IMG/VR virus record: IMGVR_UViG_3300028610_000109
Coordinates: 1-27,212 of that record
DNA: 27,212 nt
From: a virus
Reading direction: 5' to 3' (one strand)
Made by a program: the position numbers and the translations under genes. Of the stretch, positions 8,064 to 16,900 are shown one piece after another (positions within the stretch are counted from its first letter, which is position 1; each line of letters begins with the position of its first letter). Below the pieces are notes generated by a model. The model was not told where the DNA came from. It saw nothing but the letters and a program-made list of their open reading frames with translations, and did not search any database.

Positions 8064-8467
8064 CTATAGAGTTTGAGTGGTCTGGTGTTGACGATATGTT
8101 CAAGCGCATGAAAGCACTGGAAGATAGAGTTGAAAAGAGAATCGGCAAGGCGGCAATCAGAGCCGGTGGAAATGAATATGCCAAGTTGCTCAGACAAAAT
8201 ATACCCGTTGATGATAAAGACGACAACATCCACTTAAAAAAATCAATAGCGGTGAGAGGAGTCAAAGGTAAATTTGCTAAGAACATGATTAGGGTACAGG
8301 TTGGTGTGATCGGACCAGCTACTCGTTACGCTCACATATACGAATGGGGATCAAGATTTTTTCAGGGTACAAGGATATTCACAAAAACATTGGAATCTAA
8401 TGTTCAAGCTATATTGAATCGAATTGCACTGAAGCTCAGAATGGAATTGGACAAATTTAATGGCTGA
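8060..8467 (+). CDS. HK97 gp10-like tail completion protein
   Basis: A 135-residue protein resembling the HK97 gp10 family (PF04883). An N-terminal WSGVDDMFKRMKALEDRVEK helix is followed by AAIRAGGNEYAKLLRQNIPV, a basic linker with HLKKSIAVRGVKGK, and the family-typical RYAHIYEWGSRFFQGTRIFT segment, ending in a long helix. Members act at the head-tail interface, completing the neck or tail end. It overlaps both neighbours by a few bases (8060 and 8460), in the invariant order closure, gp10, terminator. Confidence 0.85.
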   Translation: MTIEFEWSGVDDMFKRMKALEDRVEKRIGKAAIRAGGNEYAKLLRQNIPVDDKDDNIHLKKSIAVRGVKGKFAKNMIRVQVGVIGPATRYAHIYEWGSRFFQGTRIFTKTLESNVQAILNRIALKLRMELDKFNG

Positions 8468-8849
8468 AGCAGAAACGGCAATCAAGTCAAGGCTGGAGGT
8501 CAATACAAGCAATCTTGCGTCGGCCACCGCTATTTTTGCTATATTAGCGCCCCAGAAATCACCAAGGCCATATCTTACGTTTAAAGTTCTGGATGAGAAC
8601 CCAACAAACGTGATGGGTAAAGAGACAGCACCAACTGACTGCCTTTTTTCTGTCAGTATATTTGCTGAGACAGTATTGGAAATTGTCGCTGTCACTAATG
8701 ATATCCGGAGTGCATTTAACAGGTTTTCAGGTACTGCTGACAGCGTAGTTGTCCAAGACGTATTTTATGAGGGTCGTAACGACTTCTTTGACGAAGCTGA
8801 CAGGGATTATCAAAGGGTGATAGACTTTCGCATGTTTTATGAGGAATAA
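8460..8849 (+). CDS. Tail terminator, DUF3168-like
   Basis: The 129-residue protein follows the DUF3168/lambda gpU-like plan: AETAIKSRLEVNTSNLA helix, PRPYLTFKVLDENPTNVMGK strand-turn, a central strand CLFSVSIFAETVLEIVAVTN with the helix IRSAFNRFSG, and a terminal strand VIDFRMFYEE. Terminator rings cap the tail tube once its length is set and bind the head. Translation starts eight bases inside the gp10-like gene. The next start lies two bases after the stop. Confidence 0.85.
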   Translation: MAEAETAIKSRLEVNTSNLASATAIFAILAPQKSPRPYLTFKVLDENPTNVMGKETAPTDCLFSVSIFAETVLEIVAVTNDIRSAFNRFSGTADSVVVQDVFYEGRNDFFDEADRDYQRVIDFRMFYEE

Positions 8850-8851
8850 TC

Positions 8852-9571
8852 ATGGGTACTTTTGTTGTTAAAGGTAGACCTACCTGGCTTGGTGCGATCG
8901 ACATGAGCCAGACAGCACATATTGTCGCAATAGACTATGGCGCAGAAGCAAAAGACGACACTGTATTGACTGACACGACCCGGAGCAATGCAGGTGGATT
9001 GAAATCATTTGGTTTTTCGATGGATGCATATGGTGATTTCACTGTAGTTGATGGTGAGCTTGATTCGTACAGAGGCAATGAAACGCCTCTCACATTCGCA
9101 AGCGTAGACGGCACAGCACTTGAAGTGGCTTTCCTGATTAACTCCCTGACTTTGATACATTCACCTTTAAATGGCACTGTAGGAGATATGGCGGGTATTA
9201 ATGTATCGGGTAATGCAGCTGACAGGCTCGTCAAAGGTATCATCGACTTCAACGGAAACGATACAACCAGCGGAACCAGCACAGGATCACAACTTGGTGC
9301 AGTAAGCGCAACAGAAAAGATCTACGCAAACCTTCACTGTACAGCTGCAAGCGCTGGTGACACACTTGATGTGATTGTACAGTCAGACGATAATGCAGGA
9401 TTTACGAGCGCTACAAATAGAATCACATTCAGTCAGGTGGCTGGTGGCATTATCACAAGCGAATATCTAACACTGGCTGGTGCAATAACAGATGACCACT
9501 GGCGTATTAGTTACACAATAGCGGGGTCTGACCCTTCTTTCACTTTCGCGGTTGCACTTGGAATCGCATAA
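8852..9571 (+). CDS. Tail tube-like protein with extra C-terminal beta domain
   Basis: The 239-residue protein has two parts. Residues 1 to about 135 parallel the 137-residue protein of the next gene, most clearly in GGLKSFGFSMDAYGDF against GGLKNYGVDIEFSQDF and the later GTVGDMAGINVSG against GAVGDKAIATAS. Residues about 140-239 form an added beta-sandwich (TLDVIVQSDDNAGFTSATNR then DDHWRISYTIAGSDPSFTFA) resembling the decoration-like protein at 6167. Added Ig-like domains on tube subunits are known from lambda gpV. A GAGGAATAATC ribosome site precedes the ATG. It could be the main tube protein or a decorated minor version. Confidence 0.7.
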   Translation: MGTFVVKGRPTWLGAIDMSQTAHIVAIDYGAEAKDDTVLTDTTRSNAGGLKSFGFSMDAYGDFTVVDGELDSYRGNETPLTFASVDGTALEVAFLINSLTLIHSPLNGTVGDMAGINVSGNAADRLVKGIIDFNGNDTTSGTSTGSQLGAVSATEKIYANLHCTAASAGDTLDVIVQSDDNAGFTSATNRITFSQVAGGIITSEYLTLAGAITDDHWRISYTIAGSDPSFTFAVALGIA

Positions 9572-9586
9572 CAAAGGTTATTAATC

Positions 9587-10000
9587 ATGGCTACTTTCGT
9601 TTTAACCGATGCTTATGTGAGCATCAATGCTGTTGATCTATCGGATCATGTCAGGTCACTTTCGTTCACATTTGAGGCTGAGGGCGTAGACTCTGCAAAT
9701 ATGGGTGACACAACCAGAATCATGCAGGGTGGTCTAAAGAATTATGGTGTTGATATTGAATTCAGTCAGGATTTTGCTTCTGGAAAAGTTGACGATACCC
9801 TATTTGATCTTGTTGGGACAACGACAGTTGTTGTGTTACAGGCTGTTAATAATTCAGGAACAGGGACTGCAACAAACCCGTCATTTACTGGGACAATGTT
9901 GTTGACCAGCTACCCGCCAATCACTGGCGCAGTTGGAGACAAGGCAATCGCAACAGCGAGCTTTGTGCCAGCCGGTAACATGGTGAGGGCGGTAGCATAA
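9587..10000 (+). CDS. Tail tube-like protein, single domain
   Basis: A 137-residue protein, beta-rich and without cysteine. It starts TFVLTDAYVSINAVDLSDHV, then RSLSFTFEAEGVDSANMGDT and the GGLKNYGVDIEFSQDF motif shared with the preceding gene, and ends with ITGAVGDKAIATASFVPAG. Short single-domain proteins of this kind form hexameric tail tube rings. It has its own ribosome site (AAAGG) and its stop overlaps the chaperone start (TAATG). Which of the two paralogues is the bulk tube subunit cannot be decided from sequence. Confidence 0.75.
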   Translation: MATFVLTDAYVSINAVDLSDHVRSLSFTFEAEGVDSANMGDTTRIMQGGLKNYGVDIEFSQDFASGKVDDTLFDLVGTTTVVVLQAVNNSGTGTATNPSFTGTMLLTSYPPITGAVGDKAIATASFVPAGNMVRAVA

Positions 10001-10353
10001 TGGAACCACTGACATTTGAAGACATGGAGAGCTACACAGTAAAGGTCACACCAATTGAGTTTCTTGGCAAGCGTGCATACATTCGCAATCTATCGCTCGA
10101 AGGATCTATGCAGATCGCAATGCGGTATGCTGGCAAAGAAGATGACGACGCAACCACTGAAGACATGAGAACTCTGATCTCATTAGTACTGTGTGATAAA
10201 GATGGCAACTTGATCTTCCCTGATACTGACACAGCTTTAGACCTAATGAGAAGCATGGACGCTGACGACTTGTTGCCATTGTTTGAGCAAGCCAGTGCAA
10301 TCAACGGATTGAACCCGGAAGAAGAAGAAAAAAACTTAAAAGCCGACCCGTAG
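10000..10353 (+). CDS. Tail assembly chaperone, gpG-like (zero-frame product)
   Basis: A 117-residue acidic protein (DDDATTEDMRTLISLVLCDK; NPEEEEKNLKADP) between tube and tape measure genes, the fixed place of the lambda G/GT chaperones that coat the tape measure during tail assembly. Near its 3' end, at 10329-10335, is A AAA AAC in the correct zero-frame register. Slipping back one base there would replace the last five residues with a 70-residue extension ending at 10547. The unshifted stop is TAG at 10351-10353. Confidence 0.85.
   Translation: MEPLTFEDMESYTVKVTPIEFLGKRAYIRNLSLEGSMQIAMRYAGKEDDDATTEDMRTLISLVLCDKDGNLIFPDTDTALDLMRSMDADDLLPLFEQASAINGLNPEEEEKNLKADP
10329..10335 (+). promoter_or_regulatory. 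-1 ribosomal frameshift site A AAA AAC
   Basis: The heptamer has X XXY YYZ form with zero-frame codons AAA (10330-10332) and AAC (10333-10335) and one A before them. A one-base slip puts the ribosome in the frame that is open to the TGA/TAA-free end at 10547. A purine-rich GGAAGAAGAAG lies just upstream and could act as an internal Shine-Dalgarno stimulator. The nearest clear hairpin (arms 10365-10371 and 10384-10390, ATTCGAT/ATCGAAT) begins about 29 bases downstream, further than usual. Confidence 0.85.
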
Positions 10354-10547
10354 AAGCGTTGCGGATTCGATTATCATTGTTGTATCGAATACCACCAGAC
10401 GAAATAGGGCAACGGCTTACAGTACACAACGTCAGGCAGATACTGGCTTTCGAAAACATTCAGGATCAGATGGCAGCGGAAGCGCAGCGAGAGGGTAAGC
10501 TAAAAGCTAAAGCAGAAGAAATGAGGTCACAAGTACATGGTCGCTAA
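10335..10547 (+). CDS. Chaperone extension (gpT-like), expressed as frameshift fusion
   Basis: Read in the -1 frame from 10335, this adds LKSRPVEALRIRLSLLYRIP and RQILAFENIQDQMAAEAQRE before a basic helical end, giving a fusion of about 182 residues (112 from the zero frame plus 70). The extension has no convincing start of its own: the only in-frame start-like codon is a TTG at 10359 with no ribosome site. In lambda, HK97 and many siphophages the G-T fusion binds the tape measure protein through the T part while G subunits polymerise. Its end overlaps the tape measure start by 11 bases. Confidence 0.8.
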   Translation, partial: LKSRPVEALRIRLSLLYRIPPDEIGQRLTVHNVRQILAFENIQDQMAAEAQREGKLKAKAEEMRSQVHGR

Positions 10548-12252
10548 AGTCGGTTCACTGGTTGCTGATCTCGGATTAAACACCGCGAAGTTTGAAGCGG
10601 GTATCAAGAAATCACAAAAGCTCACAACCCGGTTCACAAAATCAGCAAGTAAACAATTCAGGGCACTCAGGAAGTCAGTCAATAATCTGGGTGGTCAGTT
10701 TGCTCGTTTGGGCACGATGATTGCAGCAATCATTGGACCAGCCGCACTTGTCGCAATGACAAAGCGGTCTCTTGAAGTAGTTGACGCCCAGGCCAAGTTA
10801 GCTGACACTCTGGGGATTAGTATAAAAGCTCTCGCTGGGTTTGAGTTGGCCGGCCAGAGAACTGGTGCAACAGCCGAACAAGTAAAAAAGTCACTGGAAA
10901 AATTAGCCGTCAATGTCTCGGATGCGGCGACAGGAATCGGCACAGCAAAAGACGCTTTCGATAAGCTCGGGTTATCGGGTCAACATTTAATCAAACTTCC
11001 ACTCGATGAACAATTCAAGCTTATAGCTGATCGCATGAAGGCTGTAGAAAATTCAACAGTCAAGGTTGGTATTGCCTATGACATATTTGGTCGTCAGGGC
11101 ACAAACATGATAAAGCTGTTAGAGCTTACATCTGACGAGCTAGACGGATTTGCCGACAGAGCGGAAAAAATAGGAACAGCGATATCAAGAATCGATGCAT
11201 CAAAAATAGAAGCGGCTAACGACGCAATGCTTGAGGCAAGTATGGCTGCGGCTGCATTCGGTAATATCATTGCTGTCAAAGTGTCACCAATACTTGTCAG
11301 GCTCGCAGAAGATTACACAGAAGCAACGGTACAGGCAAACGGTCACAGAGACGCCGTAACAAGTGGCATGAATGCAATAATAAGTTCAGTGGGGTTTGCT
11401 CTCGATACCCTCAACGGCGTTTCTATTGCATGGAAAACAGCTGAGGTAGCCGTCAGGGCTTACGTTGCTGGTGCTATGTTGGCAGCCACTGCTGGTGATA
11501 GAGCTTTCAAGGCGCTATTCGAGCAGATACTTCAGAAGGGCGTTAAGTTTGAAGACACAAGCGTAGGAAAGTTTGTACAGTTGTATGTTGATGCTGTTAA
11601 GGATGCAAAGGGAGAGCTGGACACATTACTAGCGGCTCCGCCACCATCAGAAGGATTGAAGCAATGGATATCCGACGCCGTTGAACAGTCAGACAAGCTC
11701 GCTGAATCCATTAACAAGCCGATCGAAGAAATCACAGCGTTGGGACAGCCTGGTATCTGGGTTCCTTTGTATGCAAAAATAGACTTGCTTGGCTTAAAGT
11801 TTGAAAATGTATTCGGTAAGATCGATGAGGGCGTAAAGGGAATGCGCGAGGTGTTTAAAAACAACCTTCGAAAAATGATACAGGACTTGATCAGGTCGAA
11901 AATAGCCGACTTTTTCACAAGCAACATTGCTGGTGGTGGTTTTTTCTCTGGCGGCGTCGGTGGAGTGTTTAGGAAGTTATTGGGTTTTAATCGGGGCGGG
12001 TCATTTGAGGTTGGTGGACGTGGTGGAACAGATCAGAACCTTGTAGCATTTAGAGCAACAAAGGGTGAGACGGTATCTATAACAAGAGCTGGTGAGCAAA
12101 GTACTGGCGGTGATGGTAGCGTACAGATCATCAATCACAATGATTTTAGAGGCTCCAGCTTGAACATTGCTGATGTTGAGCAGAAGATAAACCAGGCAAG
12201 CAAGAACACCAGAGCACAGATACAAAACGACTTTAGACGTAAACGCATATGA
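10537..12252 (+). CDS. Tail tape measure protein, lambda family
   Basis: The 571-residue protein sets tail length and helps DNA ejection. The N-terminus (KVGSLVADLGLNTAKFEAGI, then basic KLTTRFTKSASKQFRALRKS) and the following TLGISIKALAGFELAGQRTG segment are typical of lambda-family tape measures. A hydrophobic stretch lies near residues 58-74 (LGTMIAAIIGPAALVAM). The C-terminal 100 residues carry the glycine-rich GGGFFSGGVGGVFRKLLGFN and GGRGGTDQNLVAFRATKGET motif seen in lambda gpH-like proteins. At roughly 0.15 nm per residue the tail would be about 85 nm. A GAGG lies about 12 bases before the ATG. Confidence 0.93.
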   Translation: MVAKVGSLVADLGLNTAKFEAGIKKSQKLTTRFTKSASKQFRALRKSVNNLGGQFARLGTMIAAIIGPAALVAMTKRSLEVVDAQAKLADTLGISIKALAGFELAGQRTGATAEQVKKSLEKLAVNVSDAATGIGTAKDAFDKLGLSGQHLIKLPLDEQFKLIADRMKAVENSTVKVGIAYDIFGRQGTNMIKLLELTSDELDGFADRAEKIGTAISRIDASKIEAANDAMLEASMAAAAFGNIIAVKVSPILVRLAEDYTEATVQANGHRDAVTSGMNAIISSVGFALDTLNGVSIAWKTAEVAVRAYVAGAMLAATAGDRAFKALFEQILQKGVKFEDTSVGKFVQLYVDAVKDAKGELDTLLAAPPPSEGLKQWISDAVEQSDKLAESINKPIEEITALGQPGIWVPLYAKIDLLGLKFENVFGKIDEGVKGMREVFKNNLRKMIQDLIRSKIADFFTSNIAGGGFFSGGVGGVFRKLLGFNRGGSFEVGGRGGTDQNLVAFRATKGETVSITRAGEQSTGGDGSVQIINHNDFRGSSLNIADVEQKINQASKNTRAQIQNDFRRKRI

Positions 12253-12884
12253 CAACTTACAGCTTCCCATCGATCACCCCAACTAATTCAGTGATCACGA
12301 TAATAAACAACACGAAGACATTTGTTAGCCCGTTAACGGGTTTTACTCAGACAACCAGTAGAGAGGGTACTCGCTGGGGAATATCAATGACATTTGACAA
12401 CCTGCAAGGCGATAACAGAGGAATACTGAGGGGGTTTTTAGCGCAGTTAAATGGTCAGGTTCACCGAGCTGAGATATTCGATCACAGCTATGTTGCAGCT
12501 CGCGGTGCTCTTGGTGCAGTTGTGATTGTAGACGGGGCGGATCAGACAGGAAATTCGCTTACTATCAAGGATGGTACTGGAACAACCAATATCACAGACT
12601 TTTATAAAGCTGGCGATTATCTATCGTATAGTAACGGCACTAATAAGGAATTGAAAATGGTGACAGCAGATGCTGACATGGTTTCAGGTGTAGTGATTGT
12701 CCCAATCTCGCCAGAAATACATGTTTCACCAGCCGACCTGGCAGCGATAGACAACACGAATCCGGAAGGTACATTTATGCTCACAGAGCCGGTTGTTGAT
12801 TGGTCTAACCGACCTGGTCAGCAAGCTGGCGCAGTGAGTCCTTTTTCAAGCTTCTCTATTCAATTTGTGGAAGATATCGCATGA
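12249..12884 (+). CDS. Distal tail-like protein
   Basis: The 211-residue protein follows the tape measure with an ATGA overlap. FVSPLTGFTQTTSREGTRWG and ISMTFDNLQGDNRGILRGFL, then GQVHRAEIFDHSYV, match the pattern of distal-tail proteins in phages with this tail-tip arrangement, where a split barrel domain is interrupted by an inserted domain; here the insertion is about residues 75-160 (GADQTGNSLTIKDGTGTTNI and the following beta-rich segment). It would form the ring joining tube to hub. The family is recognised by pattern and synteny, not by a firm signature. Confidence 0.7.
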   Translation: MTTYSFPSITPTNSVITIINNTKTFVSPLTGFTQTTSREGTRWGISMTFDNLQGDNRGILRGFLAQLNGQVHRAEIFDHSYVAARGALGAVVIVDGADQTGNSLTIKDGTGTTNITDFYKAGDYLSYSNGTNKELKMVTADADMVSGVVIVPISPEIHVSPADLAAIDNTNPEGTFMLTEPVVDWSNRPGQQAGAVSPFSSFSIQFVEDIA

Positions 12885-13528
12885 CCAGAGGATTAAATAA
12901 CCTACTTATCGCTGAGGCTGACTCAAATCACATCCGCCTTGTCTGGTTTGTGAAGATCGAATTCGATAGCGGCACGATTTATATTCATGATGGCATAAAA
13001 ACATACAACTGGGATAGTCAAGACTGGTTGGGTATTGGTGACTTTGGAAGTATAACAGGATTACGTGAGTCAACAGAACTGACGCCAAACGAAATTGTCT
13101 TATCATTATCCGGGCTTGATGCAGACTACATTGCTGATACTGACTTCACAAGTATTGTACTAACAGAGAATTATTACAATCGACCAGTGACCATTTTTGT
13201 TGGTGCTGTCGATATTGACACCGGGTTGCTGGTTGCAGATCCAGACGAAATCTGGGTGGGGTTTACAGATACATCAAATATGAAGGTCGGGTTAGATAAT
13301 TCTGTGAACATCACTTGTGAAAGTGAATTCATAAGGTTTACTAAAAACAACGGACGTATATTTTCAGACGCTGATCAGAGATCACAAGTCAAATCGACTG
13401 ATGGTTTTTTCCGCTTCATGTCAGAAATGCAAAACGGCACACGCGAAGTAATCTGGGGCGGTAAAGGTGTAAATACCGGCACAACTGTAGGTCCATCGCT
13501 ACGAGGCGAGCCAAGACGGCACTTTTGA
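12881..13528 (+). CDS. Tail hub-associated protein, DUF2163-like
   Basis: The 215-residue protein shows the layout of hub proteins encoded between the distal tail and peptidase genes in GTA-like and related siphophage tail tips. Key stretches are VWFVKIEFDSGTIYIHDGIK, then WDSQDWLGIGDFGSITGLRE, ELTPNEIVLSLSGLD, and near the end RIFSDADQRSQVKSTDGFFR with the terminal EVIWGGKG. No catalytic residues are apparent. The ATGA overlap with the previous gene and one-base gap to the next gene support a single assembly operon. DUF2163 membership is my pattern-based reading. Confidence 0.7.
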   Translation: MTRGLNNLLIAEADSNHIRLVWFVKIEFDSGTIYIHDGIKTYNWDSQDWLGIGDFGSITGLRESTELTPNEIVLSLSGLDADYIADTDFTSIVLTENYYNRPVTIFVGAVDIDTGLLVADPDEIWVGFTDTSNMKVGLDNSVNITCESEFIRFTKNNGRIFSDADQRSQVKSTDGFFRFMSEMQNGTREVIWGGKGVNTGTTVGPSLRGEPRRHF

Positions 13529-13529
13529 T

Positions 13530-13928
13530 ATGAATGAAAGGCAACAAGTTGTCAGAGACGTGTTGAGGAAAACAGTACATCAGCAATTTGAATACGGTGT
13601 GCTTGATTGTGTATTGTTTGCGGGTAAATTTGTTAGCGCGTTATCTGGTATTGAATACGTTGATATTCATTACAAGGATGTAACTGAAGCGTATAAAATT
13701 ATCGATAGATTTGGTGGAATTGAAAGTATCGTCACATCAAGGCTGGGTGAGCCAGCCAACATAGATGCTCTTGACGACGGGGACCCGGTATTGTTGAATC
13801 TACCCAAAATTGGTGAGATCATGGGCGTGTTAGTATCTGGTCGGGTATTAGTTAAAACCCAGGGTGATGTACTCACGATACCATTACACAGAATTAAGAA
13901 AGGGTGGCACATATGCCTGCGGCAGTAG
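13530..13928 (+). CDS. Tail-tip cysteine peptidase-like protein, DUF6950/NlpC-P60-type
   Basis: The 132-residue protein occupies the slot where related phages encode a small NlpC/P60-fold or DUF6950 protein of the tail tip, thought to cut cell-wall peptides during DNA entry. The likely nucleophile motif is visible: EYGVLDCVLFAGKFVSALSG, with Cys27. The expected second-half pattern is present in form (DDGDPVLLNLPKIGEIMGVL) but the catalytic histidine normally found after the GD motif is not: that strand reads IGEIMGVLVSG. It may therefore be catalytically dead or use another residue. The last 16 bases overlap the tip protein gene. Confidence 0.6.
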   Translation: MNERQQVVRDVLRKTVHQQFEYGVLDCVLFAGKFVSALSGIEYVDIHYKDVTEAYKIIDRFGGIESIVTSRLGEPANIDALDDGDPVLLNLPKIGEIMGVLVSGRVLVKTQGDVLTIPLHRIKKGWHICLRQ

Positions 13929-16900
13929 CAATAGTTGGGGCAATAGTGGCCGGAGCGACACTGGCTGTAACTGTAATAGCGCAATCAGCCATACTATCGA
14001 CAATTGCACTCATGGCTCTTGACGCTGGTGTCAGGAAGCTTTTTGGCGCAAAACCTCCCAGTATTGATACAGATCTAATGAGAGCTGTGACGCTCAAGTC
14101 TGCGATCGAACACAGAACTATCATATACGGTGAAGTTGCAACAGGTGGCGTGCTCAATTACTTTAACGCCAGCGGTACAGACAATAAAGATCTCTGGACG
14201 GTAGTGGCTTATGCTGGTCACCATTGTAACGATATGACAGCAATATTTCTGGATGACCGTTTTATATCAGCTGCTGACATTGGCTCATGGTCAGAAGGGT
14301 CAACTGGCAAGACTGTTGAAGCTGGCGACTACTTCATAGATGGTCAGGGATACGTCAAGCTATACAAACATCTGGGCGGCGATGCACAGACGGCCAACAC
14401 AGCTCTGATTGCTGCGGTTGCTGAGTGGACAGATACAGAAGACGGCGAACAAGTTGGATACGGAATTATAAAGCTTACAATAGCCGATGAATCACAAAAG
14501 ATATTTGAAAACGGTTCACCACAAAACTTTAGAGCATTGTGGGAAGGAAAGGATAATATTTACGACCCCCTGTTGCAATACGTTGGGGGTACGGTAACCC
14601 AGTCAACTGTAGATCAATCCAACCCAAGCTTTCAGGCTTATACCACCAATCCGATATTGGCTACTTCTGACTATTGTGTTGACGCGCGAGTAGGCTTCTC
14701 TATCCCGGCAGCTCGTATTAACTGGCAGACGATACTTGATGAAGCTGCATATTGTGATAGACAAGTGGCCACCAGCACAACAGATGTCACTGAAAATCGC
14801 TTTACGTGTAACGCTTTGCTATCTACTGGCAACGCACATGATGAGAATATACTATCGCTTCTAACAGCTTGTAACGGTCGCATGGGGTACAAGAACGGTC
14901 TTTTCTTCATAAGAGCTGGTCGATATGGTGTAGGACCCACGCTAATTGACAACGGAACTTTCCCTGACACAACAGGCTGGACCAAGCAAGGTAACGGCAC
15001 AATGGCTGCGCCTAGCGGTCAGTTGCTGCTAACAAACACTGCTGGCGGCAACGTGATGGGCGTGACACCGGTAACAACGGTTGTTGGTAATATCTACGCT
15101 CTCACAGCATGGAGCAGAACGAGTAGCAATGAAGCAGACAACTATCAGTTATTAAAGTCAGATAATGCAGATGGAAGCGCCCCTGATGTGACCAATACAA
15201 TCACCACAGAAGACGCTCAATTGAGGATAGAGTTTGCTGCTACTGCAACCACTAGCTATATCGGCTTAAAACTAAACTCAACGACTGATACGCTTACTGC
15301 TGAATTTGATGACGTTGAAATGTACCTTGTTAGCGAGACGCTTGTTGATGAAAGCTGGATGCGTGACGACCTGGGTGTATATCCATCATTATCCAAAGAT
15401 GCAAGATTTAATAACGCCAGGGGATTCTACAGCTCAAGGGATGAACAATGGAAAAAGGTTGAAGCAATGGAAGTGCGTAACACTGCTTTTGAATCAAGAG
15501 ACAATTCAGAGCGGATTTATGAATCATTCGACTTGCCCGCGACTAATCATGAAGATGAAGCGCAGCGGATATTGCACAAACTGATACAGCAAACAGACGA
15601 ACAGAAGACAATTCAAATGCCTTGCAACTATAAGGCGCTACAGGTTGCTGTGCATGATTTCGTACATGTAAGCATTGCAGAGCTAAATTTTGCAAGTAAG
15701 GTATTCAGGGTTGTAAATATAGACATCGCCGAGAATGATGGCGTTGACCTGACATTGACTGAAGACTCTATTGACGGCTATCAAGATCCTGATCTTGCAG
15801 ACTATACGACCAGGACGCCAGGAGGAATATCGTTTGGTTCGTTTGAAGTGCCTGACCCAACAGCCGCAACTGTAACTGCCAAAGAGGGCGGGAACCTGGT
15901 TGAATGGGTTTCACCAGTTGCAACCTATTATGATGTCGTAGAAGTATATGCACATACAGCAAACGTATTCGGGAGCGCAACAAAAATACACGAAGGTCGC
16001 GGTTCATCATTCCTTCATAAGCTCGATCTGGGAGAGTTGCGGTTCTACTGGGTCAGGGCCAGATGGTCAGAAGAGTTTTCAACAGAAGTTCCAACATCAC
16101 CCACGTCATCACAAGCACTTAACACGTTATCTGATACAGCAACAAACTTTGATGGCAGAAACGACAGAGACGGGTCAGCTATTACAGCCCCTGTGGTTGC
16201 TGGTGACGGGTCAGCAATTGATCATGTTGTTGCGACGTCAGGTGATGCAGATATCTCTTTCGAGTGGGGATGGGGTGGCAGTGAGCCTGATATAGACGGC
16301 TTCCTGATCTATCAACGTCAGAGTACCAGTGCGTCGAGTTACAATTTTGGTGCTACAGCAGCGGAAGAAACAATCGTTTCAGTACCTGCAGATCGCAGAC
16401 ACTTCTTTTTGTATGGTGTTCCAATAGATAAATATTATACATTTGGTGTGCAGGCTTTCAGGGTTGTTGACCCTGATGTTGCTGCCAGTGGATTGATTTT
16501 AACAAGCATCATACAACCTGCACTGGGTTCTGAAGATCCATTCCAGCCAGCGTCAAGTGTTGCTTTCTCGGGTGATGTGACTGGTACAGTCAACTCAATT
16601 GATGCTGCTGTCGTTACAGCCGGGGCCGCTCTTGGTGATACGTCATCGCAAGCAACGGGTGTTGCTGATAATGCAGACGTGACGATTGATAATACGATGG
16701 GTGCTGTAAAGTCATGGGTGTTTACATCTGACAATGACGAATGGGTTCCGGCAGGCGCTACGCTAACCCACCAGGGTGACGGAACAACACTTTATGAGTC
16801 GACTAGTACTGATCCCAAGATAACCAGTCAACCAGATCTAGTGATAGAAGGTGCAGCAGACTTCAAACTCAGAGCAAGAGTAAAAAGAAAGGCAGGTTCA

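Noticed and set aside
15948-16295. Plus-strand frame of 115 codons within the tip protein gene
   Set aside because: Contains many Gln, His and Ser typical of a shifted frame; no ribosome site and no recognisable motif, unlike the overprinted frame in the methyltransferase.
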